Assembly (NCBI GenBank): GCA_051881615.1
Contig: JBJEQF010000020.1
Location: 1-49,384, forward strand
From: CAMFTQ01 sp051881615
GTDB lineage: Bacteria; Bacillota; Clostridia; Oscillospirales; Acutalibacteraceae
Direction of reading: 5' to 3'
DNA length: 49,384 nucleotides
Part shown: one piece after another, positions 7,293 through 14,850 of the stretch
Layout of the letters: each line of letters starts with the position of its first letter
How positions within the stretch are numbered: position 1 is the first letter of the stretch
Program-made: the position numbers and the translations under genes
Notes under the pieces: generated by a model
Databases searched by the model: none
What the model was told of the DNA's origin: nothing
Seen by the model: only the letters and a program-made list of their open reading frames with translations

Positions 7293-7796
7293 TTAAATTT
7301 CACAAAGTGAGTTATACAGTTCCTTGTTGAATTTCTTTATACATTCTATATATTCTGCAACTCTGACGCAATTTTCTAAATCGTATTCATCAATTCCCTG
7401 AAACGCATAAAGCTCGTCATACAATAGACAGCTGCCCTCGATATGAACATAACCAGATGCTAAATCTATACCTATAAATACGGGGCAGTCGTTCCATATG
7501 TCCTCTTGATTTTCATAAATCACTTTACTTTTATCATCGCTTCGCAAAATAAAAGCCATAGGGTCGGGAGATTTATCTTTTGGCAATTTTTTCTTTAAAA
7601 ACTCGTTGTATATGACATTTTCTGAAATTACGTTTTTATATTTCTCATCGGAAAGCTCATCGAGCGTGTATCTGTTTAATAAATACGATAATACTTCATT
7701 TCCGCTTTTTCGGTTTGGAGTCAGTTTGTTTTTAAACTGCTTATGAATTTCACACCAGTAATGTAATTTCTCTTTGGTGGGTGCTTCAACTATCAT
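7293..7796 (-). CDS. hypothetical protein, 167 residues
   Basis: I do not recognise a family. The protein is acidic and soluble, without signal peptide or membrane segment; it opens with MIVEAPTKEKLHYWCEIHKQ, has a charged middle (LPKDKSPDPMAFILRSDDKS) and an acidic C-terminal half with DCPVFIGIDLASGYVHIEG. The ATG has AAGGAG 8 bases upstream. The first codons and ribosome binding site (7780-7823) are repeated at 8021-8064, where they overlap the stop codon of the four-helix-bundle gene by ATGA. This suggests the two genes were once adjacent and coupled. Function unknown. Confidence 0.65.
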   Translation of the reverse strand: MIVEAPTKEKLHYWCEIHKQFKNKLTPNRKSGNEVLSYLLNRYTLDELSDEKYKNVISENVIYNEFLKKKLPKDKSPDPMAFILRSDDKSKVIYENQEDIWNDCPVFIGIDLASGYVHIEGSCLLYDELYAFQGIDEYDLENCVRVAEYIECIKKFNKELYNSLCEI

Positions 7797-7823
7797 TTGT
7801 CATTCTCCTTTGCGGTGTTGATA
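7780..7823. repeat. 44-bp direct repeat, copy A (start region of hypothetical gene)
   Basis: Identical to 8021-8064. It contains the start codon, ribosome binding site and first codons of the 7293-7796 gene, and what reads as the last ten codons of the four-helix-bundle gene. Confidence 0.95.
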
Positions 7824-7872
7824 AAAGCAAAAATCCTTTCGACTATTATAACAGAAGCTTTAAGTTTATAAT

Positions 7873-7992
7873 TCAATTATTCATTATTCATCAGCGAAGC
7901 GACTTCATTTTTCATTATTCATTTAAAAGATACTTGAATGAATAATGAATGATGAAGAATGAAAAATGAATAATTATACTATAAACCCCACC
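7873..7992. repeat. 120-bp palindromic direct repeat, copy 1
   Basis: It matches 8438-8557 at 119 of 120 positions by eye. The unit itself is a long imperfect palindrome of ATTATTCATT-type motifs (AATTATTCATTATTCAT at one end, its complement at the other), with a short central spacer AAAAGATAC. It looks like a MITE-type repeat and carries no gene. Confidence 0.9.
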
Positions 7993-8020
7993 CTTGTCCA
8001 TTCATTTCGGGGTATAGTTT

Positions 8021-8064
8021 GGTGCTTCAACTATCATTTGTCATTCTCCTTTGCGGTGTTGATA
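8021..8064. repeat. 44-bp direct repeat, copy B (end of four-helix-bundle gene)
   Basis: Identical to 7780-7823. Here it forms the true 3' end of the four-helix-bundle gene and an abortive start (six codons) of the downstream hypothetical gene, after which the sequence diverges. Confidence 0.95.
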
Positions 8065-8390
8065 GTGGCTATAAGAAGTCTTTTGATTTCAAGACAATCA
8101 CTCAATAATGAATTGCTCATTTTATTGTCTATAATTTCTGACATAAATAGCAGTTTTATCCAATATTCAGTTTCTGCGGTTTCTTTCAACGCAATATGCA
8201 TTTTAGAAATGAAATCAGCTTTGCTTTGACCGTAGTTTACTTCGTTAATATTAGCACCGATACTTGTACCGCTACGAACGATTTGCTTTGATATTAGTGT
8301 CCCTTTCTTATTCTTTGCTAAATATTGATATATTTTTACGATTCGTGAAGCAAAAACGATGGATTTATCAATGAGTAAATTCTCTTTCAT
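8034..8390 (-). CDS. four-helix-bundle protein (23S rRNA intervening-sequence / S23 family)
   Basis: A 118-residue all-helical protein with the family signatures: a first helix with SIVFASRIVKIYQYL, the conserved ISKQIVRSGTSIGANINEV turn, then AKADFI-like QSKADFISKMHIALKETAETEYWI and a last amphipathic helix. Relatives are encoded in intervening sequences of 23S rRNA genes, as free genes in many genomes, and as the Avd accessory of diversity-generating retroelements; their molecular role is poorly known. ATG 8390 is chosen because GGCGGTG precedes it by 6 bases. The gene is bracketed by the 120-bp repeats, suggesting it moved or was duplicated with them. Confidence 0.85.
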   Translation of the reverse strand: MKENLLIDKSIVFASRIVKIYQYLAKNKKGTLISKQIVRSGTSIGANINEVNYGQSKADFISKMHIALKETAETEYWIKLLFMSEIIDNKMSNSLLSDCLEIKRLLIATINTAKENDK

Positions 8391-8412
8391 TTTATACACC
8401 GCCTTCTGTTTC

Positions 8413-8441
8413 ATTATAGCAGATACTATTAGTAAAATCAA
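8413..8441 (-). promoter_or_regulatory. putative promoter of the four-helix-bundle gene, -35 partly in the repeat
   Basis: On the minus strand TTGATT (8441-8436), 17 bases, then TATAAT (8418-8413). Four bases of the -35 box (8438-8441) belong to the end of the 120-bp repeat copy 2, so the repeat appears to help create the promoter. Confidence 0.5.
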
Positions 8442-8557
8442 TTATTCATTATTCATCAGCGAAGCGACTTCATTTTTCATTATTCATTTAAAAGATACTT
8501 GAATGAATAATGAATGATGAAAAATGAAAAATGAATAATTATACTATAAACCCCACC
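8438..8557. repeat. 120-bp palindromic direct repeat, copy 2
   Basis: Second copy of 7873-7992, differing at one base. It lies between the four-helix-bundle gene and the tRNA-Arg terminator; its last bases (ATAAACCCCACC) form the distal arm of that terminator. Confidence 0.9.
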
Positions 8558-8580
8558 GACCTAAGCCGATAGGGTTTTCG
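8546..8580 (-). terminator. terminator after tRNA-Arg
   Basis: On the minus strand AAACCCTATCGG pairs with TCGGTGGGGTTT, perfectly if G-U pairs are allowed, around a short loop. It starts 4 bases downstream of the encoded CCA of the tRNA, but the U-run is short. Confidence 0.6.
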
Positions 8581-8583
8581 TTT

Positions 8584-8660
8584 TGGCCCGCCTGAAGGGA
8601 TTTGAACCCCCGTTCTTCAGAATCGGAATCTGCTGCGTTATCCAACTGCGCCACAGGCGG
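8584..8660 (-). tRNA. tRNA-Arg(CCG)
   Basis: A complete cloverleaf can be folded: acceptor CCGCCTG/CAGGCGG, D-arm with AGTTGGATAA, anticodon loop TTCCGAT (anticodon CCG, reading CGG), T-arm loop TTCAAAT, discriminator G and a genomically encoded CCA (8586-8584). The top pair of the anticodon stem is a G-A mismatch. Confidence 0.95.
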
Positions 8661-8677
8661 AAATATTTATTCTTATT

Positions 8678-8705
8678 CGGAGCTTTGATACATTTCAAAG
8701 CTCCG
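8678..8705. terminator. perfect 10-bp inverted repeat with T-run on the plus strand
   Basis: CGGAGCTTTG (8678-8687) and CAAAGCTCCG (8696-8705) form a strong hairpin directly after the ABC-F stop codon. The T-run follows it only on the plus strand, whereas both neighbouring genes are on the minus strand. Confidence 0.6.
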
Positions 8706-8709
8706 TTTT

Positions 8710-10614
8710 TTACTCGTCAGCCATAAGCTCTTCCCACTGCTCGTAGACCCTTTGCTGTTGCTGCTGTAAAGCTTCAAGCTGCCCGGTAAGCTCCATAAGC
8801 CTTTCGTAGTCAGAGGCTGCTTCATCACTTTGCAGAAGTGTTTGAATGTTTTCAATCTCACCGTCAAGACGCTCTATTTCTTCCTCTGCTTTTTTAAGCT
8901 GTGTTTTACGCTTGCGCTCTAGCGACTGCATAAGCTTTTGCGCCTTGTAGTCGTTTAAAACCGGCTTTTCTTCCCTGACAGACACAGTGCTTTCTGCTGT
9001 GCTTATCTGCTTTTTCTTTTCTGTATAAAAATCGAAATTGCCGTTGTAAAATTCCGCTCCCTGCGGAGTCAGGGCAATTATGCCTGTTGCCAGCTTATTT
9101 ATAAAATATCGGTCGTGGCTGATTATCAGCATTGTGCCGTCATAGTCAAGCAATGTTTTTTCAAGCTGTTCTCTTGATGAAGTGTCAAGGTGGTTAGTCG
9201 GCTCGTCAAGAAGCAGAAAATTTCCGCCGGCAAGCATAAGCTTTAATAAGGATACCCTCGCTCTTTCGCCGCCGCTGCTTTTGCCGATGAGCTTAAACAC
9301 CTCGTCGCCCTTGAACAGAAATCTGCCCAGTGCTGTTCGCACCTGCGTTTGTGTCATAGTCGGAAAAGCGTCCCATACCTCGTCAAGAATAGTTTTGTCA
9401 GGACTTAAATTGCTCTGCATTTGGTCGAAATAGCCAACGTCGACATTCGTGCCGAGCTTTACCTCTCCGCTGTCTGAGGAGTACTCACCCGTCAGAATTT
9501 TAAAAAGAGTTGTTTTTCCGCAGCCGTTGCTACCTATCAGAAAAATTCTTTCTCCCCTGCGGATATGTAGGCTGACGTTTTCAAAAAGTCTTTTTTCGCC
9601 GAAGGCTTTTGACAGATTACTGCACATAAGCACGTCGTTTCCGCTTACTCTGTTCGGCGTAAAGCTGAAATTAAGCGTTTCAAGCTCGCTGTCGGGCGTT
9701 ACAAGCTGTTCCTTTATTTTGTCAAGCTGTTTTTGCTTGCTCTCGGCTGTGATAAAGTTATGCTCACGTCCCCAGCGTTTCTGCTGGTCGATAATGCCCT
9801 GTATTCGGTCGATTTCTTTCAAATCGTTTTTGTACTTGTTTATAACGGCTTCCTGAACCTGTTCCTTTTTTCTGATAAATTCAGAGTAGTTGCCCTTGTA
9901 GCACATTACCTTTTTATGCTCAAGCTCGATAGTCTTGTTTGTAACTGCATCAAGAAAATATCTGTCGTGGCTTATTATAAAGACAGCGCCGGTAAAATCC
10001 TTGATAAAACCTTCAAGCCACGAAACGGCTTCAATGTCAAGGTGGTTAGTCGGCTCGTCAAGAAGCAAAAGGTTTGCCTTTGACAGCAAAAGCTTTGCAA
10101 GGCTCAGCTTTGATTTCTGACCTCCGCTTAAAGCGGCGGTTTTCATATCAAGCTCGTTTTCCGAAAAGCCTAAGCCCTTAAGAGCAGATTTTGCTCTGCT
10201 TTTGTACTCAAGACCGCCGTTTCGCTGGAATTTTTCCATAAGCTCTGTCTGTTCAAAAATGAGCCTGTCTAAATCGTCGTTTTGCTTTTCTATTTGCTGT
10301 GATAAATATTCAAGGTGCTTTTCCTGCTCGATAAGCTCACTGTAAACGGTTAAAAGCTCGTCATAAACGCTTCTGTCCGAATCTGCGCAGGCGTGCTGTT
10401 CCATATAGCCGACAACGGTATCCTTAGATATAAAGACGTTGCCGCCTGTCGGTGACAGCTTGCCGTTGAGTATCTTAAAGAGGGTAGTTTTGCCTGTGCC
10501 GTTTGCACCGATAAAGCCGACCTTGTCGTGCGCTTCTATATCGAAAGTAACGTCCTCAAACAGAGTGCGTTCAATAAACGTCATTGTTAAATTATGAACA
10601 TTAAGCACTGACAA
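8710..10614 (-). CDS. ABC-F family ATPase (duplicated ABC domain, ribosome-associated)
   Basis: A 634-residue soluble protein with two ABC cassettes and no membrane segment. Cassette 1 has Walker A GANGTGKT near residue 36, signature LSGGQKSKLSLAKLLL and Walker B LLLLDEPTNHLD. Cassette 2 has GSNGCGKT near 360, SSGGERARVSLLKL and a second LLLDEPTNHLD. Between them lies a charged helical linker (about 245-310), and at the C-terminus a coiled coil rich in Lys, Glu and Gln (about 550-634). This is the layout of YdiF/Uup-type ABC-F proteins, which act on the ribosomal E site or in DNA-related roles; a few confer antibiotic resistance. TTG 10614 is preceded by GGGAGG at 8 bases. Confidence 0.9.
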   Translation of the reverse strand: MSVLNVHNLTMTFIERTLFEDVTFDIEAHDKVGFIGANGTGKTTLFKILNGKLSPTGGNVFISKDTVVGYMEQHACADSDRSVYDELLTVYSELIEQEKHLEYLSQQIEKQNDDLDRLIFEQTELMEKFQRNGGLEYKSRAKSALKGLGFSENELDMKTAALSGGQKSKLSLAKLLLSKANLLLLDEPTNHLDIEAVSWLEGFIKDFTGAVFIISHDRYFLDAVTNKTIELEHKKVMCYKGNYSEFIRKKEQVQEAVINKYKNDLKEIDRIQGIIDQQKRWGREHNFITAESKQKQLDKIKEQLVTPDSELETLNFSFTPNRVSGNDVLMCSNLSKAFGEKRLFENVSLHIRRGERIFLIGSNGCGKTTLFKILTGEYSSDSGEVKLGTNVDVGYFDQMQSNLSPDKTILDEVWDAFPTMTQTQVRTALGRFLFKGDEVFKLIGKSSGGERARVSLLKLMLAGGNFLLLDEPTNHLDTSSREQLEKTLLDYDGTMLIISHDRYFINKLATGIIALTPQGAEFYNGNFDFYTEKKKQISTAESTVSVREEKPVLNDYKAQKLMQSLERKRKTQLKKAEEEIERLDGEIENIQTLLQSDEAASDYERLMELTGQLEALQQQQQRVYEQWEELMADE

Positions 10615-10660
10615 AGCGTTGCCCTCCCTGCTGTCAAGAATTGTCCTAAGCTATTTTACA

Positions 10661-11023
10661 TTAAACTGCGAAAAAGAGCAATAGAAAATTTACAATATGG
10701 CTTAAAATTATTGCAAGATAAAGAAAAATTGCAATATCGATTAAAACAAGCGAGATTTTTGTCTGCCTTTTGTCTGCTGTTTTTGCCTGTGCCGATATAT
10801 ACAGCATAAGCGGTATCGGCAATAAGCACTTGACGGCAAAGGCGGCAAGCGGAGCTGAAAACAAAAACTGCATAACGGGGTTTGCCTCAAAAAACCTCTC
10901 GGTACTAAGCAAAAAGACGGTGCAAATGTAGTCGATAAAATTAAGAAGATATAAAACTGCAAGACGTGCAAAAACAGCGTTCTTAATTTTGCTGTCAAAA
11001 ATTCTGCCAAAGCTTTTAAGCAT
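10661..11023 (-). CDS. small multipass membrane protein (DUF5658-like)
   Basis: A 120-residue protein with about four hydrophobic helices. The first contains LYLLNFIDYICTVFLLS, and the following loop ERFFEANPVMQFLF resembles the E-x-NP motif of the DUF5658 family. No function is known for that family. ATG 11023 is used; TTG 11035 is an alternative. It lies between the ABC-F gene and the DUF4143 ATPase, all on the minus strand but with gaps of about 50 bases, so operon membership is uncertain. Confidence 0.65.
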   Translation of the reverse strand: MLKSFGRIFDSKIKNAVFARLAVLYLLNFIDYICTVFLLSTERFFEANPVMQFLFSAPLAAFAVKCLLPIPLMLYISAQAKTADKRQTKISLVLIDIAIFLYLAIILSHIVNFLLLFFAV

Positions 11024-11074
11024 ACTATCACCCAACGGTAGTATGCCCTCAAAGGCTCCAATTATCAGCGGTAA

Positions 11075-12298
11075 TTATTTTTGCAACAGCCAGTCAATAG
11101 CATTGACAACCTCAATGCCGTCGTAATTGCCAAGGCTGAAGCGGTCAAGCGTTAGCACAATTTTAGGGTAATTGTCGCTTATACTTTTCAATGGTGCTAT
11201 TTCACGTTCAAAGGTAGACTCCTCTACCATAGAGGCTGTAACCTGATAATAATATACATTGTCGTTTTTTCTTGCTACAAAGTCTATTTCTTTTGAGTCG
11301 ATTTTTCCTGTTTTAACATCATAGCCACGCCTTAACAGCTCCAGAAAAACTATGTTTTCAAGAGAAAAGCCTAAATCATATTTCTTTCTTGCAAGCAGAT
11401 GTCTGCGTATGCCGAGATCCACAATATACATTTTTTGCTTAGTTTTTAAAAGCTGTTTGCCGAGAACATCATATTTTTCTGTCGGATAAAATATATAAGG
11501 CTCAATCAAGGCATCTAAGTAATCGTCTACAGTATTCTGTGATACCTTTCTGCCGCCTGATGTGATATAGTCTGCAATACTTTTAACAGACACAGGACTG
11601 CCGACAGAGCCGGCAAGAAATTTTGATATGTTTTTAAGAAGTGCAATATCATTTATTTTTCGTTTGTTAGGGTCGCTTTCTCTGCGTTTCTGTCGTTCCT
11701 CAATATCCTTTACAATTATTGTGTTATAGATGCCCTCTAAATACATATCTATTTTTTCTGTATTGCTGTCAAGCATAGCAACGTAGGGCAGACCGCCGTT
11801 TTTCATATATTCTGCAAAAAGCGATTCTTTGTCGCCGCCGTTTTTAAGCTCGTAAAATTCAGCAAAGGAAAGCGGAAGCATATTTATTTCTACGTATCTG
11901 CCCGAAAGGAGCGTTGCAAGCTCGCCTGACAGCAAATACGCATTTGAGCCTGTAATATAAATGTCAACCTTATCTTTAACATACAGGCTGTCAACCGCTT
12001 TTTGAAAATTCTCTACACGCTGTATTTCATCTAAAAAAATATATGTTGTTTTTTCTTCATTAAGTCTTTCCTTGACATAGCTGTAGAGCGATTTGTAATC
12101 TAAAAGCTCCTCGTTTTCCAGCTCTTCAAAGTTGATATAAATAATGCAGTCGTCTGTTATATCAAGTGTTTTTAAATATTCCTGATACATTTTAAGCAAG
12201 GTGGATTTTCCGCATCTTCTGATGCCTGTGATAACCTTTATTACCTGTTCGTCCTTCCACTGCCTGAGTAATTCAAGATATTCCTTACGCTGTACCAT
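11075..12298 (-). CDS. AAA ATPase with DUF4143 / nuclease-like C-terminal domain
   Basis: A 407-residue protein of the widespread AAA_14-DUF4143 family. The N-terminal ATPase has Walker A GIRRCGKSTLL near residue 30, Walker B IFLDEIQ near 95 and sensor YITGSNAYLLSGE near 120. The C-terminal half has a DUF4143 pattern ending in a PD-(D/E)XK-like region (LENIVFLELLRRGYDV ... SKEIDFVARK ... YYYQVT). Such genes are frequent accessory loci in gut anaerobes, with unclear function. ATG 12298 follows GGGAGG by 7 bases; the longer frame to 12313 would overlap it. A promoter and a 40-bp-period palindrome array lie just upstream. Confidence 0.85.
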   Translation of the reverse strand: MVQRKEYLELLRQWKDEQVIKVITGIRRCGKSTLLKMYQEYLKTLDITDDCIIYINFEELENEELLDYKSLYSYVKERLNEEKTTYIFLDEIQRVENFQKAVDSLYVKDKVDIYITGSNAYLLSGELATLLSGRYVEINMLPLSFAEFYELKNGGDKESLFAEYMKNGGLPYVAMLDSNTEKIDMYLEGIYNTIIVKDIEERQKRRESDPNKRKINDIALLKNISKFLAGSVGSPVSVKSIADYITSGGRKVSQNTVDDYLDALIEPYIFYPTEKYDVLGKQLLKTKQKMYIVDLGIRRHLLARKKYDLGFSLENIVFLELLRRGYDVKTGKIDSKEIDFVARKNDNVYYYQVTASMVEESTFEREIAPLKSISDNYPKIVLTLDRFSLGNYDGIEVVNAIDWLLQK

Positions 12299-12334
12299 TA
12301 TATAACCTCCCATACGGCTATTTCTAATAACAAT

Positions 12335-12363
12335 ATTTTACTATATTATATGCATCACGTCAA
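12335..12363 (-). promoter_or_regulatory. putative promoter of the DUF4143 ATPase gene
   Basis: On the minus strand TTGACG (12363-12358), 17 bases, TAAAAT (12340-12335). The nearest palindrome of the array starts 7 bases upstream of the -35 box. Confidence 0.55.
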
Positions 12364-12370
12364 CAAAAAA

Positions 12371-12464
12371 TTCCGAAATCGGAAAATTTATAGTAAATTC
12401 CCGTAAAATATTCCGATTTCGGAAAACAATAACCAAATTCGTGAAATATATTCCGAAATCTGAA
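12371..12464. repeat. three palindromic sites repeated at exactly 40-bp intervals
   Basis: TTCCGAAATCGGAA (12371-12384), TTCCGATTTCGGAA (12411-12424) and TTCCGAAATCTGAA (12451-12464) start exactly 40 bp apart. Two are perfect 14-bp palindromes and the third has one mismatch. Each is followed by AA, and the first two spacers share AAATTC at the same position. The array lies between divergent promoters for the DUF4143 ATPase and htpG, which fits binding sites for a dimeric regulator on one DNA face. Confidence 0.85.
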
Positions 12465-12547
12465 AATAAGCACAAGGTGTTTATAGCTTATATCCTTATC
12501 TTCATTTTTGCGAAAAATATGTATGCACATCCTGACAAAAATATAAA

Positions 12548-12576
12548 TTGCATAATATATAAAAAATTGCTATAAT
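12548..12576 (+). promoter_or_regulatory. htpG: sigma-A-type promoter of htpG
   Basis: TTGCAT (12548-12553), 17 bases, TATAAT (12571-12576), 51 bases upstream of the start codon. No CIRCE element or CtsR-type direct repeat is seen nearby. Confidence 0.7.
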
Positions 12577-12627
12577 GTAATTTAAAGCGTTTAAAGCTTA
12601 GTTATTTTTTGGAAAGGATAATGTAAA

Positions 12628-14669
12628 ATGGCTAAAAAACAATTTAAGTCAGAGTCAAAAAGACTTCTTGATTTAATGATCAACTCAATCTACACTCATA
12701 AAGAGATTTTTTTAAGAGAGCTTATTTCCAACGCGTCAGACGCTATCGACAAGCTCTGCTTTATATCGCTGACAGATGACAAGGTGGGAATGACCCGCAG
12801 TGACTTTAACATTCAGATTAAAGCCGACAGCGAAAACAGAACGCTCACAATTACCGACAACGGTATCGGTATGAGCAAGGACGAGCTCGAAAACAACTTA
12901 GGCACTATCGCTTCAAGCGGCTCTTACAAATTCCGTCAGGAGCTTACAGATGAAAACAAGGACGATGTTGACATCATCGGTCAGTTCGGCGTAGGCTTTT
13001 ACTCCGCCTTTATGGTTGCAAAGAAAATCACAGTTATCACTAAGAAATACGGTGAAGAGCAGGCTTATAAGTGGGAAAGCGAGGGTGCTGACGGCTACAC
13101 AATAACAGAATGTGACAAGGACAGCGTTGGTACGCAGGTAATTCTTGAAATCAAGGAAGATACAGAAAACGAAAGCTACAGCGACTTTTTACAGCAGTAC
13201 AGAATTACCTCGCTCATCAAAAAGTATTCCGACTATATCCGATATCCTATTCTTATGGACGTTTCTCACAGTCACATTAAGGAGGGTACGCAGGACAGTG
13301 ATAACCCCGAGTATGAAACAGTAACAGAAACCGAAACGCTCAACAGTATGGTTCCTATCTGGCAAAGACCGAAAAAGGACGTTACAAAGGAGGAGTACGA
13401 AAAGTTCTATCAGGAAAAGTTCTTTGATATGGCACCTCCTGTTCATACAATAGTAACCTCTGTTGAGGGCGTTGTTACATACAAAGCTCTGCTTTACATT
13501 CCGTCAAAAACACCGTATGACTATTACACAAAGGAGTACAAGGCAGGCTTACAGCTTTACCAGAGCGGTGTGCTGATTATGGAAAACTGCCCCGACCTTC
13601 TGCCCGAGCATTTCAGATTTGTAAAGGGTATTGTCGATACGCAGGATTTGTCGCTCAACATTTCAAGAGAGCTTTTACAGCACGACAGACAGCTAAAGCT
13701 TATTGCACAGAATATTGAAAAGAAAATCAAAAAAGAGCTTGCTTCACTTATGGAAAGCGACAGACAATCTTACGAAAAGTTCTTTACAAGCTTTGGCAGA
13801 CAGCTTAAATACGGCGTTGTCAGCGATTACGGTATGCACAAGGACGAGCTTAAGGACTTACTTCTGTTCTATTCCTCAACACAGAAAAAGCTCGTATCTC
13901 TCTCGGAGTATGTAAAGAATATGAAAGAGGAGCAGAAGTACATCTACTTTGCAACAGGCGAGAGCGTAGACGCTATCGACAAGCTGCCGCAGCTTGAGCT
14001 TGTTAAGGAAAAGGGCTATGAAATTCTTTATCTTACAGATGAAATTGACGAGTTTGCTATGCAGTCGCTCAGAACGTATGAGGAAAAGGAAATCCGTTCT
14101 GTAAACGACAGCGATTCAGAGGTTTCTGAGGAAAAGACAGAGGAAGAGAAAAAGGACAATGACGGACTTATTACCTTTGTAAAGGAAACGTTAGGCGACA
14201 AGGTCAAGGACGTTGTAGTTTCAGCAAAGCTAAAGAGCCANNNNNNNNNNNNNNNNNNNNNNNNNNNNNNNNNNNNNNNNNNNNNNNNNNNNNNNNNNNN
14301 NNNNNNNNNNNNNNNNNNNNNNNNNNNNNNNNNNNNNNNNAAACGTTAGGCGACAAGGTCAAGGACGTTGTAGTTTCAGCAAAGCTAAAGAGCCACCCTG
14401 TATGCCTTACTGCACAGGGAGGAATCTCGTTTGAAATGGAGAAATACTTCAGTCAGATGGGACAGCCCGGCGCACCAAAGGCAGAGCGTGTGCTTGAGCT
14501 TAACGAAGATCATCCGGCAGTTATTGCTATGAAGTCGGCAATCGACACAGACATTGAAAAGGCTAAAAAGTACGCAAGCCTTCTCTACAGTCAGGCACTT
14601 CTTATCGCAGGCTTGCCCATTGAGAACCCGTCAGAATACACAGATTACGTTTGCAGTCTGTTTGTTTAA
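12628..14669 (+). CDS. htpG: HSP90-family chaperone HtpG (interrupted only by an assembly gap)
   Basis: HtpG is the cytosolic bacterial Hsp90, a dimeric ATP-dependent chaperone. The GHKL ATP-binding motifs are clear: ELISNASDAIDKL near residue 33, DNGIGM near 85 and GQFGVGFYSAFMV near 118; the middle domain has LNISRELLQ, and the C-terminal dimerisation domain ends at 14669. Bases 14241-14340 are N, and the 55 bases after the gap (14341-14395) repeat the 55 before it (14186-14240). Merging the overlap gives a continuous 628-residue reading frame, the normal family length. So the gene is probably whole. Start ATG with GGAAAGGA upstream. Confidence 0.95.
14241..14340. other. assembly gap (100 N) inside htpG
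   Basis: A 100-base run of N. The flanks are identical over 55 bp, so two contig ends overlap and no sequence is probably missing. Confidence 0.95.
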
Positions 14670-14685
14670 ATAACGGCATATTACA

Positions 14686-14726
14686 CCCCGACAGAGAATG
14701 AAAGTCACTGTCGGGGTTACTTTTTT
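14686..14726 (+). terminator. intrinsic terminator of htpG
   Basis: CCCCGACAG (14686-14694) pairs with CTGTCGGGG (14708-14716), followed by TTACTTTTTT. Confidence 0.92.
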
Positions 14727-14850
14727 ATGCGAAAAATGTTTTACATATAATTTGCAGCAACACCCTCGCAGTTTTTACATTGTCGGTCTATACTCAAAAG
14801 TGTTCTGAAAAGAATAAAATATTACAGTAAAAACTAAGGAGAGTAACACT

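Noticed and set aside
7873..8660. Integrated element with att sites at tRNA-Arg
   Set aside because: The direct repeats stop at the terminator and do not include tRNA sequence, and no integrase is nearby.
12371..12464. CRISPR array
   Set aside because: Only three units, the repeat is a 14-bp palindrome, the spacers are partly alike, and no cas genes are present.
14241..14340. Broken or duplicated htpG
   Set aside because: The duplicate flanks are exactly 55 bp and merging gives a full-length HtpG, so an assembly artefact explains it.
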